Below, in pieces: positions 46,459 through 53,987 of a DNA stretch of 53,988 nt. Origin of the DNA: a virus; IMG/VR virus record IMGVR_UViG_3300036781_000312, positions 1-53,988 of that record; one strand, given 5' to 3'. How positions within the stretch are numbered: the first letter of the stretch is position 1; each line of letters begins with the position of its first letter. The notes beneath the pieces were generated by a model, which searched no databases, was not told the origin of the DNA, and saw nothing but the letters and a program-made list of their open reading frames with translations. The translations under genes and the position numbers were made by a program.

Positions 46459-48228
46459 ATGAATCGTGTCATCGTCTATCCGGGGCAAATCCCGCTCGAA
46501 ACCGATGTGCTCCAGGGCGAGAAAAACGCCCTGATCGGCATGTCGAAGATCGCGGCGGCGATCCTGGGCACCGGGACGCTGCTGAATGGCCTGGCATGCG
46601 CGGCCACCAGCCCCGCGTCGATGTCGGTGGACGTCGGTGCCGGCGAAATCTTCGCGCTGAAAAACATCGACGACACCGCCTATTCCACCTTGGCGGCAGA
46701 CACGACGCACCAGATCCTCAAAACCGGCATTGCCCTGGACAAGACGACCCTGGCCTGCCCGGCGCCAGCGACCGTCGGCAACAGCATCAATTACTTGGTG
46801 CAGATCGCCTATTCCGACGTCGATGACAACCCGATTGCGCTGCCCTACTACAACTCCACCAACCCGGCGCAAGCCTATGTAGGCCCGAACGGCAGCGGTG
46901 TGGCGCAGAACACCACCCGCAACGGCGTTTGCGTCGTCAGCATAAAAACCGGTGTATCGGCGCCCACCGGCTCGCAGGTTACGCCCTCCCCTGACCCGAG
47001 CAACGTCGGCGCGTGGGTGATCAGCGTGGCACAGGGGGCGACCACAATCACCGCCGGAAATATCGCGCAGTACCCCGGCGCACCCTTCATCACCACCACG
47101 CTCACCAACCTTGCTCCGCTCGCCTCGCCGGCCCTCACCGGCGCGCCGACGGCGCCGACGCAGGCGAACAACGACCGCACCACCAAACTCGCCACCACCG
47201 CGTTTGTATGGACCGCCCTGGCGGGCGTGCTATCCAAGAGCGTCGCCGGCAACACCGACGTGACCCTCACCGCGGTCGAGGCGGGCAACGGCATCCTGAA
47301 CCTGACGGGCGCGCTGACCGGCAACATCAACGTCATCGTGCCGACGCAGAGCGGCGAATGGATCGTGCGTAACAACACGACCGGCAATTTCTCGCTCACC
47401 GTGAAGACTGCCGCCGGCGCGGGCATTGTGGTGTCGCACACCTCGCCGGGCAACAGCGTCATCCTCTATTGCGATGGCACCGACGTGGCTTCTGCGACCA
47501 GCAGCAGCTCCGGGGGCCAGCAGGCGGGTGAAGTCTGCTTTTTCGCGCGCAACACCGCGCCGACCGGCTTCCTGAAAGCCAACGGCGCGGCGGTGAGCCG
47601 CTCGACCTACTCTGACCTGTTCGCGGCGCTGGTGAGCAGCGCCACGGCGACGATATCTATCGCGTCGCCAGGCGTCGTCACCTGGACGGCGCATGCGAAA
47701 TCCGCGAACGACCCCGTCAAGTTTTCCACCACTGGCGCGCTTCCGAGCGGGCTCGTCGCCGGCACCGTCTACTACGTGGTCGGATCGTCGATCACCACCA
47801 ACACGTTTACCGTGTCCTCCACGCCCGGCGGGTCGGCCATCAACACCACCGGCACCCAGTCGGGCACCCACACAGCCATCAACGCTCCCTTCGGCGATGG
47901 CGACGGCTCGACCACCTTCAACGTACCCGATTTGCGCGGCGAGTTCCCGCGCGGCTGGGACGATAGCCGCAGCGTGGACACCTCGCGCTCGTTTGGCTCA
48001 TTGCAGCTCGACGCCATGCAGGGCCACTTCCACAACGTGAGCGGCAACACCAGCAAGCCGGCAGCGGGTGGCAGCAACGTGAACGACTATATATCGACCG
48101 TTTCGGCAGATGGCGGAGTGAACTCCGGAGTGGCCGCGCCCAAGACCGACGGCACCAACGGCACACCGCGCACGGCCGCTGAAAACCGCCCGCGCAACGT
48201 CGCGCTGCTTGCCTGCATCAAATACTGA
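46459..48228 (+). CDS. Tail fibre with interrupted tail-collar domain
   Basis: 589 aa. An N-terminal baseplate-binding part (MNRVIVYPGQIPLETDVLQG), a shaft with repeated Thr/Ala/Gly strands, an ALTGxPTAPT-like joint (ALTGAPTAPTQANNDRTTKL ATTAFV), then the tail-collar domain GEVCFFARNTAPTGFLKANG. An extra ~90-residue segment (about 395-485) splits the collar between STYSDLFAAL and FGDGDGSTTFNVPDLRGEFP. C-terminus: QLDAMQGHFHNVSG ... ENRPRNVALLACIKY. It recognises the host surface. Confidence 0.88.
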   Translation: MNRVIVYPGQIPLETDVLQGEKNALIGMSKIAAAILGTGTLLNGLACAATSPASMSVDVGAGEIFALKNIDDTAYSTLAADTTHQILKTGIALDKTTLACPAPATVGNSINYLVQIAYSDVDDNPIALPYYNSTNPAQAYVGPNGSGVAQNTTRNGVCVVSIKTGVSAPTGSQVTPSPDPSNVGAWVISVAQGATTITAGNIAQYPGAPFITTTLTNLAPLASPALTGAPTAPTQANNDRTTKLATTAFVWTALAGVLSKSVAGNTDVTLTAVEAGNGILNLTGALTGNINVIVPTQSGEWIVRNNTTGNFSLTVKTAAGAGIVVSHTSPGNSVILYCDGTDVASATSSSSGGQQAGEVCFFARNTAPTGFLKANGAAVSRSTYSDLFAALVSSATATISIASPGVVTWTAHAKSANDPVKFSTTGALPSGLVAGTVYYVVGSSITTNTFTVSSTPGGSAINTTGTQSGTHTAINAPFGDGDGSTTFNVPDLRGEFPRGWDDSRSVDTSRSFGSLQLDAMQGHFHNVSGNTSKPAAGGSNVNDYISTVSADGGVNSGVAAPKTDGTNGTPRTAAENRPRNVALLACIKY

Positions 48229-48239
48229 TCGAGGACCCC

Positions 48240-48815
48240 ATGAGCAAAGTCGTTTCTCAGCTGGACCCGCAAGGTTATTTTCTCTGCACCGTGATCGCCG
48301 ACGAATCGCCGCTCGAGGAAGGCGTTCTCCTGATCCCCGGCGGCGCCGTCGACGTAGCTCCTCCGGACATCGCGGAAGGGAAGCGTTATCGCCTGGACGA
48401 AACGGGCAACGCCTGGGTGGCGGAGGACATTCCGCAGCCCGAGGCCGCGCCGGCGCCGACGCTCGATGACCTGAAAGCCGCCAAGGCGGTCGAGATTAAC
48501 GCCGGGCGCCTGCAGGCCAACTTCGCCGGGTTCATGTTCGGCGGCCACCTGATCGCCACCGATACCCTCTCGCGGTCGGATATCGACGGGGTGGCCGGGT
48601 ACGTGGGCCTCTACGGCACCATGCCGCCCGATTGGCCGGGGTTCTGGAAGGCCGACGACAACGCCGAGGTGCCGATGCCCGACACCGCGACTTTCAAGGA
48701 CATGTACGCGGCGATGGTGGGGGAAGGCAATGCCAACTTTGCCAAATCCCAAGTGCTCAAGGCGCAACTGGCAGCCGCCACTACCGCCGAGCAAGTCGCC
48801 GCGATCACCTGGTAA
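48240..48815 (+). CDS. Tail fibre assembly/DUF4376 protein
   Basis: 191 aa. The N-terminal part (SQLDPQGYFLCTVIADESPL) precedes a proline-rich linker (PQPEAAPAPTL) and a DUF4376-like domain (KAVEINAGRLQANFAGFMFG GHLIATD, YAAMVGEGNANFAKSQVLKA). Such proteins follow the tail fibre and act as chaperones or attach to the fibre tip. ATG is preceded by a weak GAGGA. Confidence 0.8.
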   Translation: MSKVVSQLDPQGYFLCTVIADESPLEEGVLLIPGGAVDVAPPDIAEGKRYRLDETGNAWVAEDIPQPEAAPAPTLDDLKAAKAVEINAGRLQANFAGFMFGGHLIATDTLSRSDIDGVAGYVGLYGTMPPDWPGFWKADDNAEVPMPDTATFKDMYAAMVGEGNANFAKSQVLKAQLAAATTAEQVAAITW

Positions 48816-48834
48816 CCCGCCTCTTGGAGCGAAC

Positions 48835-49308
48835 ATGAAAAAGACCGCGCACTCCCGCTATCTCCTGCCGATGGAAGCCTTGCTCGGTGCCCTGTCCGTT
48901 GGCATGGGCGTGGCGGGCATCTTCGGCCGAACGATCCTGCACGCCGCGCTGACGATGCGGGGCGAGGACATCACCTGGTTCGCCTTCTTCTTCGGCATCG
49001 GCGCGGCGCGCGTGATGGTGTCGCTGTGGGAGTGGCGTTACCTGCGCGGAGCCGCGGAGCCCACCGTCTACCAGTTCACGAGCGTGCGCGCCAGCCTGGC
49101 CTTCGCGTGCCTCTTTACCTGGACCGGGGCGCTCAAGATCATCGTGCTGGGCAGCCTATCCGGGCAGATGCCTTTCATTGTCGCGGTGGCGGTGCTGGCC
49201 GTCTCCTTCAATCTCTGGTCGTTCTGGGAAAACTACAAGGTCCGCTGTGCGCTCAATCCTCGCCTACACACTACGAATCTTGTTTTCTCGCCGAACCGCC
49301 GCGTTTAG
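48835..49308 (+). CDS. Membrane protein upstream of the holin candidate
   Basis: 157 aa with three to four hydrophobic helices (LPMEALLGALSVGMGVAGIF, WFAFFFGIGAARVMVSLW, ASLAFACLFTWTGALKIIVL, FIVAVAVLAVSFNLWSFW) and a basic C-terminus. It resembles proteins preceding holins in Burkholderiales phages. It may be an anti-holin. It overlaps the next gene by 62 bp. GGAGC precedes the ATG. Confidence 0.65.
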   Translation: MKKTAHSRYLLPMEALLGALSVGMGVAGIFGRTILHAALTMRGEDITWFAFFFGIGAARVMVSLWEWRYLRGAAEPTVYQFTSVRASLAFACLFTWTGALKIIVLGSLSGQMPFIVAVAVLAVSFNLWSFWENYKVRCALNPRLHTTNLVFSPNRRV

Positions 49309-49669
49309 CGGCATCGTCTGGCCGCTGGCGGCGATCGCCACCGAACAGGCGGCCGTGCACGCGCTCGATTTCGGGAGCTGGCGCTTTTGGGTCAATGGCG
49401 CCTTCGTGCTGGTGGTGGCGCTCGGCGGCTGGGCGGCCTCCAGCCTGGCCCAGCTCGCGCAATGGACCGAAGGCTGGCCGGCGCGGCTGAAAGTGCTCCA
49501 AGGGCTCGTGACGTCGGTGATGGCCGGCGTCATCGCCTATGCGCTGGCGGTCTACGCCGGCACGCCCGACATCCCCAGCATGGTCGGCGCCGCGCTCGCT
49601 GGCTGGGGCGGGGAGAAGTTCCTGAACCCGCTGCTTGAGCGGTTTTTCAGCAAGAGCGAAAAGCAATAG
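49247..49669 (+). CDS. Putative holin
   Basis: 140 aa from a GTG at 49247 (VRSILAYTLRILFSRR). Three hydrophobic segments: GIVWPLAAIATEQAAVHALD, FWVNGAFVLVVALGGWAASS and VTSVMAGVIAYALAVYAG, with a conserved end VGAALAGWGGEKFLNPLLER FF similar to LydA-type holins. It precedes the endolysin and should form inner-membrane lesions. The start rests on AAGG six bases upstream and the frame. Confidence 0.65.
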   Translation: MRSILAYTLRILFSRRTAAFSGIVWPLAAIATEQAAVHALDFGSWRFWVNGAFVLVVALGGWAASSLAQLAQWTEGWPARLKVLQGLVTSVMAGVIAYALAVYAGTPDIPSMVGAALAGWGGEKFLNPLLERFFSKSEKQ

Positions 49670-49690
49670 CCCGACAGCGACACAGCACCA

Positions 49691-49713
49691 GGCCCGCAGA
49701 TGCGGGCCTTTTT
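49691..49713 (+). terminator. Intrinsic terminator before the endolysin gene
   Basis: GGCCCGC (49691-49697), AGAT, GCGGGCC (49702-49708), then five T, CATTTCTGGAGGA and the endolysin start. It repeats the TTTTTCATTT-GGAG arrangement seen at 35779 and 46419. Confidence 0.82.
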
Positions 49714-49730
49714 CATTTCTGGAGGACTCA

Positions 49731-50372
49731 ATGCAACTCACCGCCCCGCAGCTCGCGGCGTGCACCGGCGCTGACGCCGCGCATGCTGCGCGCTGGCTGC
49801 CGCAGATCCAAGCGGCGTTCGATCGCTTCGAAATCAACACGCCGAAGGCCGCCGCCGCGGCCCTGGCCAACATCGGTCACGAGAGCACGAACCTGCGCGT
49901 GGTCGAGGAAAACCTGAATTACAGCGCCGACGGGCTGCTGCGCACCTTCCCGACGCACTTCATGGTCGCCGAGGCCGCGCAATACGCGCATCAGCCGGAG
50001 CGCATCGCCAACCGCGTCTACGCCAACCGCTACGGCAACGGCGACGAAGCCAGCGGCGACGGCTGGGCGCACCGCGGCGCCGGGCTGATCCAGATCACGT
50101 TCGCCGAGAACCAGCGCGAGTGCGGCACCGACCTTGGCATCGCGCCAGCCGACATCGGCACATGGCTGCGCACCGACGAAGGCGCCGCGCTGTCCGCCGC
50201 GTGGTTCTTCGTGCGTCACGGCTGCATGACGCCGGCGGCCGCCGGCGACTTCGACGAGGTGTGCGACCTCGTCAACATCGGCCACAAGACCCAGAAGGTG
50301 GGCGACTCCAACGGCTATTCCGCGCGCTTTGCGCTGTGGAAGAACGGCCGCACCGCGCTGGGTGCCGCATGA
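49731..50372 (+). CDS. Endolysin (glycoside hydrolase 19, chitinase-like)
   Basis: 213 aa. Catalytic region ALANIGHESTNLRVVEENLN Y (first Glu in GHES), followed by TFPTHFMVAEAAQYAHQPER, RVYANRYGNGDEASGDGWAH RGAGLIQITF and a helical end, as in GH19 phage lysozymes. No signal peptide is seen, so it depends on the holin. It overlaps the i-spanin gene by four bases. Confidence 0.9.
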   Translation: MQLTAPQLAACTGADAAHAARWLPQIQAAFDRFEINTPKAAAAALANIGHESTNLRVVEENLNYSADGLLRTFPTHFMVAEAAQYAHQPERIANRVYANRYGNGDEASGDGWAHRGAGLIQITFAENQRECGTDLGIAPADIGTWLRTDEGAALSAAWFFVRHGCMTPAAAGDFDEVCDLVNIGHKTQKVGDSNGYSARFALWKNGRTALGAA

Positions 50373-50824
50373 GCTGGCTCACCGACATTTTCGGGGGCGA
50401 ATACAAGCTGCTCGCCATCGGCATCGCCATTGCCGTCATCTTCGCGGCCGGCGGCGCCGGTGGCTACAAGCTCGCGGCCTGGCACTACGACGGTCAGGTA
50501 GCGGCGGCCAAGGCCGATACCATCGCCGCGAAAAAGGACACCGACGCCGCGCGCGTAAACGCCGCTCAATGGCAGGCCAGCTACACCGCGCTACAGGCCG
50601 CCGGGAAGCGCCAGAACGACGCGGTAGCGGCTTTTGCGGCTGCGTCCGATGCCAGGGCCAAGGCGGCGGAAGTGGCGGAAGCGGCGGCCAAGAAGCGCGC
50701 CGATGCCGCCGACGCCCGGGCGAAGCAGATTTTGCAGAGCCAGCCGCCGCCGGGCCTGGACCTGTGTACCGCCGCCCGCCAAGCCTTCGACGCCGAACTC
50801 AAAGAGGAGCGCGCCCAACCATGA
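50369..50824 (+). CDS. i-spanin (Rz-like)
   Basis: 151 aa. N-terminal membrane helix (YKLLAIGIAIAVIFAAGGAG), then a long periplasmic coiled coil (AAAKADTIAAKKDTDAARVN, ADARAKAAEVAEAAAKKRAD) ending with CTAARQAFDAELKEERAQP. It spans the periplasm with the overlapping lipoprotein gene to fuse the membranes in lysis. Confidence 0.82.
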   Translation: MSWLTDIFGGEYKLLAIGIAIAVIFAAGGAGGYKLAAWHYDGQVAAAKADTIAAKKDTDAARVNAAQWQASYTALQAAGKRQNDAVAAFAAASDARAKAAEVAEAAAKKRADAADARAKQILQSQPPPGLDLCTAARQAFDAELKEERAQP

Positions 50825-51129
50825 CTGTCGCCCGCCTGATCCTTGCTGTCGCCCTGCTGCTGATCGCCGGCTGCACCACCACCGCGCCTCTGCCGCCGGC
50901 GCCGGTCGTGCAGGAGGTGAACATCCCCGTCGTCGTGCCCTGCAAAATCGACGTGCCATCGCCCCTTCGCTACAGCGTCGATTCCCTGCCGATCGGTGCC
51001 GACATCTGGACGCAGATGAAAGCGCTGCGTGCCGAGCGCCAGGAGCGCATCACCTACGAAATTCAACTCGAAGCCGCCGCGAAGGCGTGCGCCGACACTG
51101 CTGTTCAACCATCGAAAGGAACACCATGA
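50821..51129 (+). CDS. o-spanin (Rz1-like) lipoprotein
   Basis: 102 aa with a lipoprotein signal MTVARLILAVALLLIAGC (Cys 18) and a proline-rich mature start (TTTAPLPPAPVVQEVNIPVV), as expected of an Rz1. It overlaps the i-spanin stop by four bases (ATGA). The mature length is longer than many Rz1 and ends with an acidic/helical segment. Confidence 0.82.
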   Translation: MTVARLILAVALLLIAGCTTTAPLPPAPVVQEVNIPVVVPCKIDVPSPLRYSVDSLPIGADIWTQMKALRAERQERITYEIQLEAAAKACADTAVQPSKGTP

Positions 51130-51428
51130 GCACCGTACGCGAAATCATGCAGGCGAATCTCGCCGCCGCCAAAACCGACCTCGTCACCGCGCAGGCCGCG
51201 CTGGAGAAACTGGCCGAATCCAAGGCCGTCTCCGAGGCGATGGCGAAGGTGTCGAAGATCGAGGCCGACATCAAGGCCGGCGAAACCAGCTTCGGCGCCT
51301 GGCTGGAAAAGGAAGAGAACGAGGCCGTCGCCTTCTTCCACACGATGGCGCAGCACCTGGGCCTGGAGGCCGTGCCCGCGCCGGCCGTGGTCGAGCCCGC
51401 AGCAGCCGCTGCATCGACGCCGACCTAA
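51126..51428 (+). CDS. Hypothetical protein after the lysis genes, 100 aa
   Basis: A helical protein (MSTVREIMQANLAAAKTDLV, ALEKLAESKAVSEAMAKVSK) with an Ala/Pro tail (AVPAPAVVEPAAAAASTPT). The ATG overlaps the o-spanin stop (ATGA). It is the last gene of the lysis run; function unknown. Confidence 0.65.
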   Translation: MSTVREIMQANLAAAKTDLVTAQAALEKLAESKAVSEAMAKVSKIEADIKAGETSFGAWLEKEENEAVAFFHTMAQHLGLEAVPAPAVVEPAAAAASTPT

Positions 51429-51506
51429 TTTTCAAGTTTCTCAGGCCGCAAGACCGTAAGACAAAAGCCTTTAACCGCCCGCAAGGGCTCTTATAGGAGC
51501 ATCACC

Positions 51507-51845
51507 ATGAAAAAGTTCGATTGCACCCCCGCCTGGCTGGACCGGCGACTGGCCATCGCCGACGACTCGCAGGTAGCAGCGGGTGGCGGGGAGTTGCCAG
51601 CGCCCACGCAAGTTCGCGCACTGTTCGTCTGCAACGCCGTCGAAACCCTCGATTTCGGAAGCTGCAAGCAGACCAAGGTGCGGATGGGTGCTATCTATGG
51701 CACCGGTGAAGAGGCCAAGACCTTCAATGATGCCACGCCATCCGGTGAATTCTGGATGACGATTTCTGAGGGGCGTCCGGCGGCCAAGCTGTTCAAGCCG
51801 GGCGAGCGGTATTACCTGGACTTTACCAAAGCACCAGGCGCCTAA
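51507..51845 (+). CDS. Hypothetical protein, 112 aa
   Basis: MKKFDCTPAWLDRRLAIADD, then QVRALFVCNAVETLDFGSCK and FWMTISEGRPAAKLFKPGER, a compact beta-rich protein with three cysteines. AGGAG precedes the start by seven bases. It closes the late operon and is followed at once by the strongest terminator in the window. Family unknown. Confidence 0.65.
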   Translation: MKKFDCTPAWLDRRLAIADDSQVAAGGGELPAPTQVRALFVCNAVETLDFGSCKQTKVRMGAIYGTGEEAKTFNDATPSGEFWMTISEGRPAAKLFKPGERYYLDFTKAPGA

Positions 51846-51861
51846 AAGCGCTGATTTCACC

Positions 51862-51903
51862 GGCCCCGGCCGCACCTCTCACAGGTGCGGCCGGGGCCTT
51901 TTT
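51862..51903 (+). terminator. Strong intrinsic terminator, 16-bp perfect stem
   Basis: GGCCCCGGCCGCACCT (51862-51877) pairs perfectly with AGGTGCGGCCGGGGCC (51883-51898) around CTCAC, then five T. It is the end of the late transcript, and separates late genes from the independently promoted morons. Confidence 0.9.
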
Positions 51904-52040
51904 GCGTTTCAGCTTGCAGAGCGGTGTCGCCCGCGATGTGACGCGACTGGTTGGCGGCGCCACGTCGCTCTGTTACGATTGGCGCATTAGTTGAAATAGA
52001 AAATTGACGGATCTCAAACAGCTTGTCGCCTATAAAAACA

Positions 52041-52910
52041 ATGTACAAACTAGTCCAAAAATTGCCGAAGCCGGTCCGCAAGGCACTCAAGCCATTCGCC
52101 GCACCGTTCCTCGACATTGCCCGCGTTCGGCGGCGCAGGGCTTTCGCGCTCCAGTACTACACGAGATATTTTCAGGCAATCGAGACTTGGGCGAAGCGCC
52201 ATGCTGAATCATCGAATTTCTACTATTCGCTGACCGATGCCAACCGACAGCAGTTGGCGCATCTGCTCGCCGTGGTGTTGCGCACGAGCCCGACAAAAAT
52301 CCGTGGTTACTTCGATGAAATCGAAGGCGATCAGGACCTAGAGAAGCATTTTGCGTCCGCCGTTCGCTTGCTACCGAACGAGGCGGAGACCGTCATCCGC
52401 TACGGCCGGCGGATTGGCTGGTATGCCTTTGTGCGCGCGATGAAGCCCGCCCTTGTCATAGAAACCGGCGTCGACCACGGCGTAGGCGCCTGCATTCTCG
52501 CCAGCGCGATCCTGCGCAATCGCGCGGAAGGATACGCCGGCAAATACTACGGACTCGAAATCAGGCCCGAGGCAGCACAGTTTTTCAAGGGGCGATATGC
52601 CGAAGCCGGGGAGATTCTTGTCGGCGATTCGCTGGCGAGCCTGCGCGGCCTGAACGAGCCCATCGGCCTTTTCATCAACGACAGCGACCACAGCGCCGAC
52701 TACGAATATAAAGAGTACCTGGAGATTCGCAGGCTGCTCGCCCCTTCTGGGGTGATTCTCGGCGACAACAGCCATGTGACCGACCGCCTGGCCCAATTTT
52801 CGGAAGAGGAAAACCGCTCGTTCATCTTTTTCGCCGAAAAGCCCGCGAACCACTGGTATCCAGGAGCGGGCATCGGCATTTCGTTCCCGCGCGAAGGCGC
52901 GCCAGCGTAG
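52041..52910 (+). CDS. Class I SAM-dependent methyltransferase (moron)
   Basis: 289 aa from ATG 52041 (MYKLVQKLPKPVRKALKPF). MTase core: LVIETGVDHGVGACILASAI, YYGLEIRPEAAQFFKGRY, SLASLRGLNEPIGLFINDSD HSADYEY and LAPSGVILGDNSHV. The family is related to surface-polysaccharide or sugar O-methylases, so a lysogenic-conversion role is plausible. It lies behind the late terminator, with an A/T-rich upstream region including TATAAA (52030-52036). Base composition is lower in GC than its neighbours. Confidence 0.78.
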   Translation: MYKLVQKLPKPVRKALKPFAAPFLDIARVRRRRAFALQYYTRYFQAIETWAKRHAESSNFYYSLTDANRQQLAHLLAVVLRTSPTKIRGYFDEIEGDQDLEKHFASAVRLLPNEAETVIRYGRRIGWYAFVRAMKPALVIETGVDHGVGACILASAILRNRAEGYAGKYYGLEIRPEAAQFFKGRYAEAGEILVGDSLASLRGLNEPIGLFINDSDHSADYEYKEYLEIRRLLAPSGVILGDNSHVTDRLAQFSEEENRSFIFFAEKPANHWYPGAGIGISFPREGAPA

Positions 52911-52920
52911 CGGGACGTCT

Positions 52921-53379
52921 ATGTTGCGCCGGGTCGCTGCCGCCCTCCTCCTCGCCATCGCGGCGCCGGCGGCCGCCTACCAGGCGCTCGTGGTGCGCAT
53001 CATCGACGGCGACACGCTGGTGGTGCTGGCCGACCGGCAGCAGGTCAAGGTGCGCCTGGCCGAAATCGACGCGCCGGAGCGCCGGCAGGCCTTCGGGGAG
53101 CGCTCCAGGCAGGCGCTGGCAGCCTTGTGCGCCCGCCAGCAGGCCGAAGTGACGCCAGTGGCCACCGACCGCTATGGCCGCACCGTGGCGCGCGTGAGTT
53201 GCGCAGGCGAGGACGCAGGAGCCCATCAGGTGCGCGCCGGGATGGCATGGGTGTACCGGGCTTATGCGCCCAAGGGAACGGCCCTAATCAGGCTGGAGAG
53301 CGGCGCGCGGGCAGCCGGCGTGGGGTTATGGTCGGACGCTGCGCCGACGCCACCGTGGGAATTCCGGCACCGGCGCTAA
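52921..53379 (+). CDS. Secreted thermonuclease (SNase-like)
   Basis: 152 aa with a signal peptide (MLRRVAAALLLAIAAPAAA) and the SNase fold: VVRIIDGDTLVVLADRQQVK, VRLAEIDAPERRQAFGERSR, VTPVATDRYGRTVARVSC and HQVRAGMAWVYRAY. Active-site Asp/Arg/Glu are in DGDT, RLAEID and YGR regions. It would degrade DNA in the periplasm, perhaps against superinfecting or transforming DNA. TGA of the lipoprotein gene on the other strand meets its own stop. Confidence 0.85.
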   Translation: MLRRVAAALLLAIAAPAAAYQALVVRIIDGDTLVVLADRQQVKVRLAEIDAPERRQAFGERSRQALAALCARQQAEVTPVATDRYGRTVARVSCAGEDAGAHQVRAGMAWVYRAYAPKGTALIRLESGARAAGVGLWSDAAPTPPWEFRHRR

Positions 53380-53627
53380 ACGCGATACCGCCCCTTTTCG
53401 CACCAGTATTTCACTTTGACACCCGGCTGCGCCTGGAAGAGGTCGCGCGCGATCTCGCAATTGCCGCGGTTGTAAGCCTCACCCTGGTCTGTGTCGAACG
53501 ATGCAACGTGCAGCCGCATGGCTGCATTTACGGGGCTGCTTCGGTACAGCACATAGGAGTCGTCGGCGCCGCCGCGCGCTTCGCAGGCGGCGAGCAGACA
53601 GGCAAGAATCACCACGGTGCGTTTCAC
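53376..53627 (-). CDS. Putative lipoprotein, 83 aa
   Basis: MKRTVVILACLLAACEARGG has a lipobox (LAAC, Cys 15). The mature part is short, with RSSPVNAAMRLHVASFDTDQ and CEIARDLFQAQPGVKVKYWC and two conserved-looking cysteines. It converges on the nuclease gene with 4-bp stop overlap. Location at the prophage edge and leftward orientation suggest a lysogenic gene. Confidence 0.7.
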   Translation of the reverse strand: MKRTVVILACLLAACEARGGADDSYVLYRSSPVNAAMRLHVASFDTDQGEAYNRGNCEIARDLFQAQPGVKVKYWCEKGRYRV

Positions 53628-53637
53628 TCGGCCCCTC

Positions 53638-53712
53638 TGTCTAATACAAGATACTGCAAGGTTGAAAAATAAGGAAAAAAACTGATCTAAGGGGATTCAA
53701 ACGTATTAGACA
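53638..53712. promoter_or_regulatory. Two arm-type sites beside attR
   Basis: TGTCTAATAC at 53638-53647 and its inverse at 53703-53712 (extended match to 81-92 over 12 bases). The A/T-rich DNA between (53648-53702) could bend to bring arms and core together. From 53713 to the core lies an A/T-rich non-coding stretch; no gene is seen in 53628-53927. Confidence 0.62.
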
Positions 53713-53768
53713 GGATTGGCAACTTTTTCCTTATGAATCAGCATGCAGCGCCGTATTTTTATAGGTAC

Positions 53769-53790
53769 TGCTGCATCATCGGCGTGTGGT
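53769..53790. repeat. attR core (22-bp direct repeat)
   Basis: Exact repeat of 13-34. Downstream of it lies host DNA with a short frame end (stop at 53797-53799) and a minus-strand host gene. Confidence 0.85.
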
Positions 53791-53886
53791 TGCTGTAGCT
53801 CTCGTTCTGCCCGGGCATGCCTGTTGTTCTCGATTGATCGACGGCGGCGCCCAATCCCGTGGGGCACGGCCAGGGCGCATTTTAAT

Positions 53887-53915
53887 CCGCCCGCGGCCGG
53901 GCGGCCCGCGGGCGG
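53887..53915 (-). terminator. GC hairpin after the right-flank host gene
   Basis: CCGCCCGCGG (53887-53896) and CCGCGGGCGG (53906-53915) pair perfectly. The hairpin lies 12 bp past the stop of the leftward host gene, but a T-run is lacking (ATTAAAAT follows), so it may be only a partial terminator. Confidence 0.45.
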
Positions 53916-53927
53916 CGGATGGCGAAG

Positions 53928-53987
53928 CTACTTGCCGGAGACCGGCTTGGCGGCGTGATAGGGATCATCCAGCGCGACGGCGCCGGT
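53928..53987 (-). CDS. 3' end of a host gene (partial)
   Basis: Nineteen codons ending AVALDDPYHAAKPVSGK and TAG are visible on the minus strand before the window ends. It is oriented towards the prophage. The fragment is too short to identify. Confidence 0.5.
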   Translation of the reverse strand, partial: TGAVALDDPYHAAKPVSGK

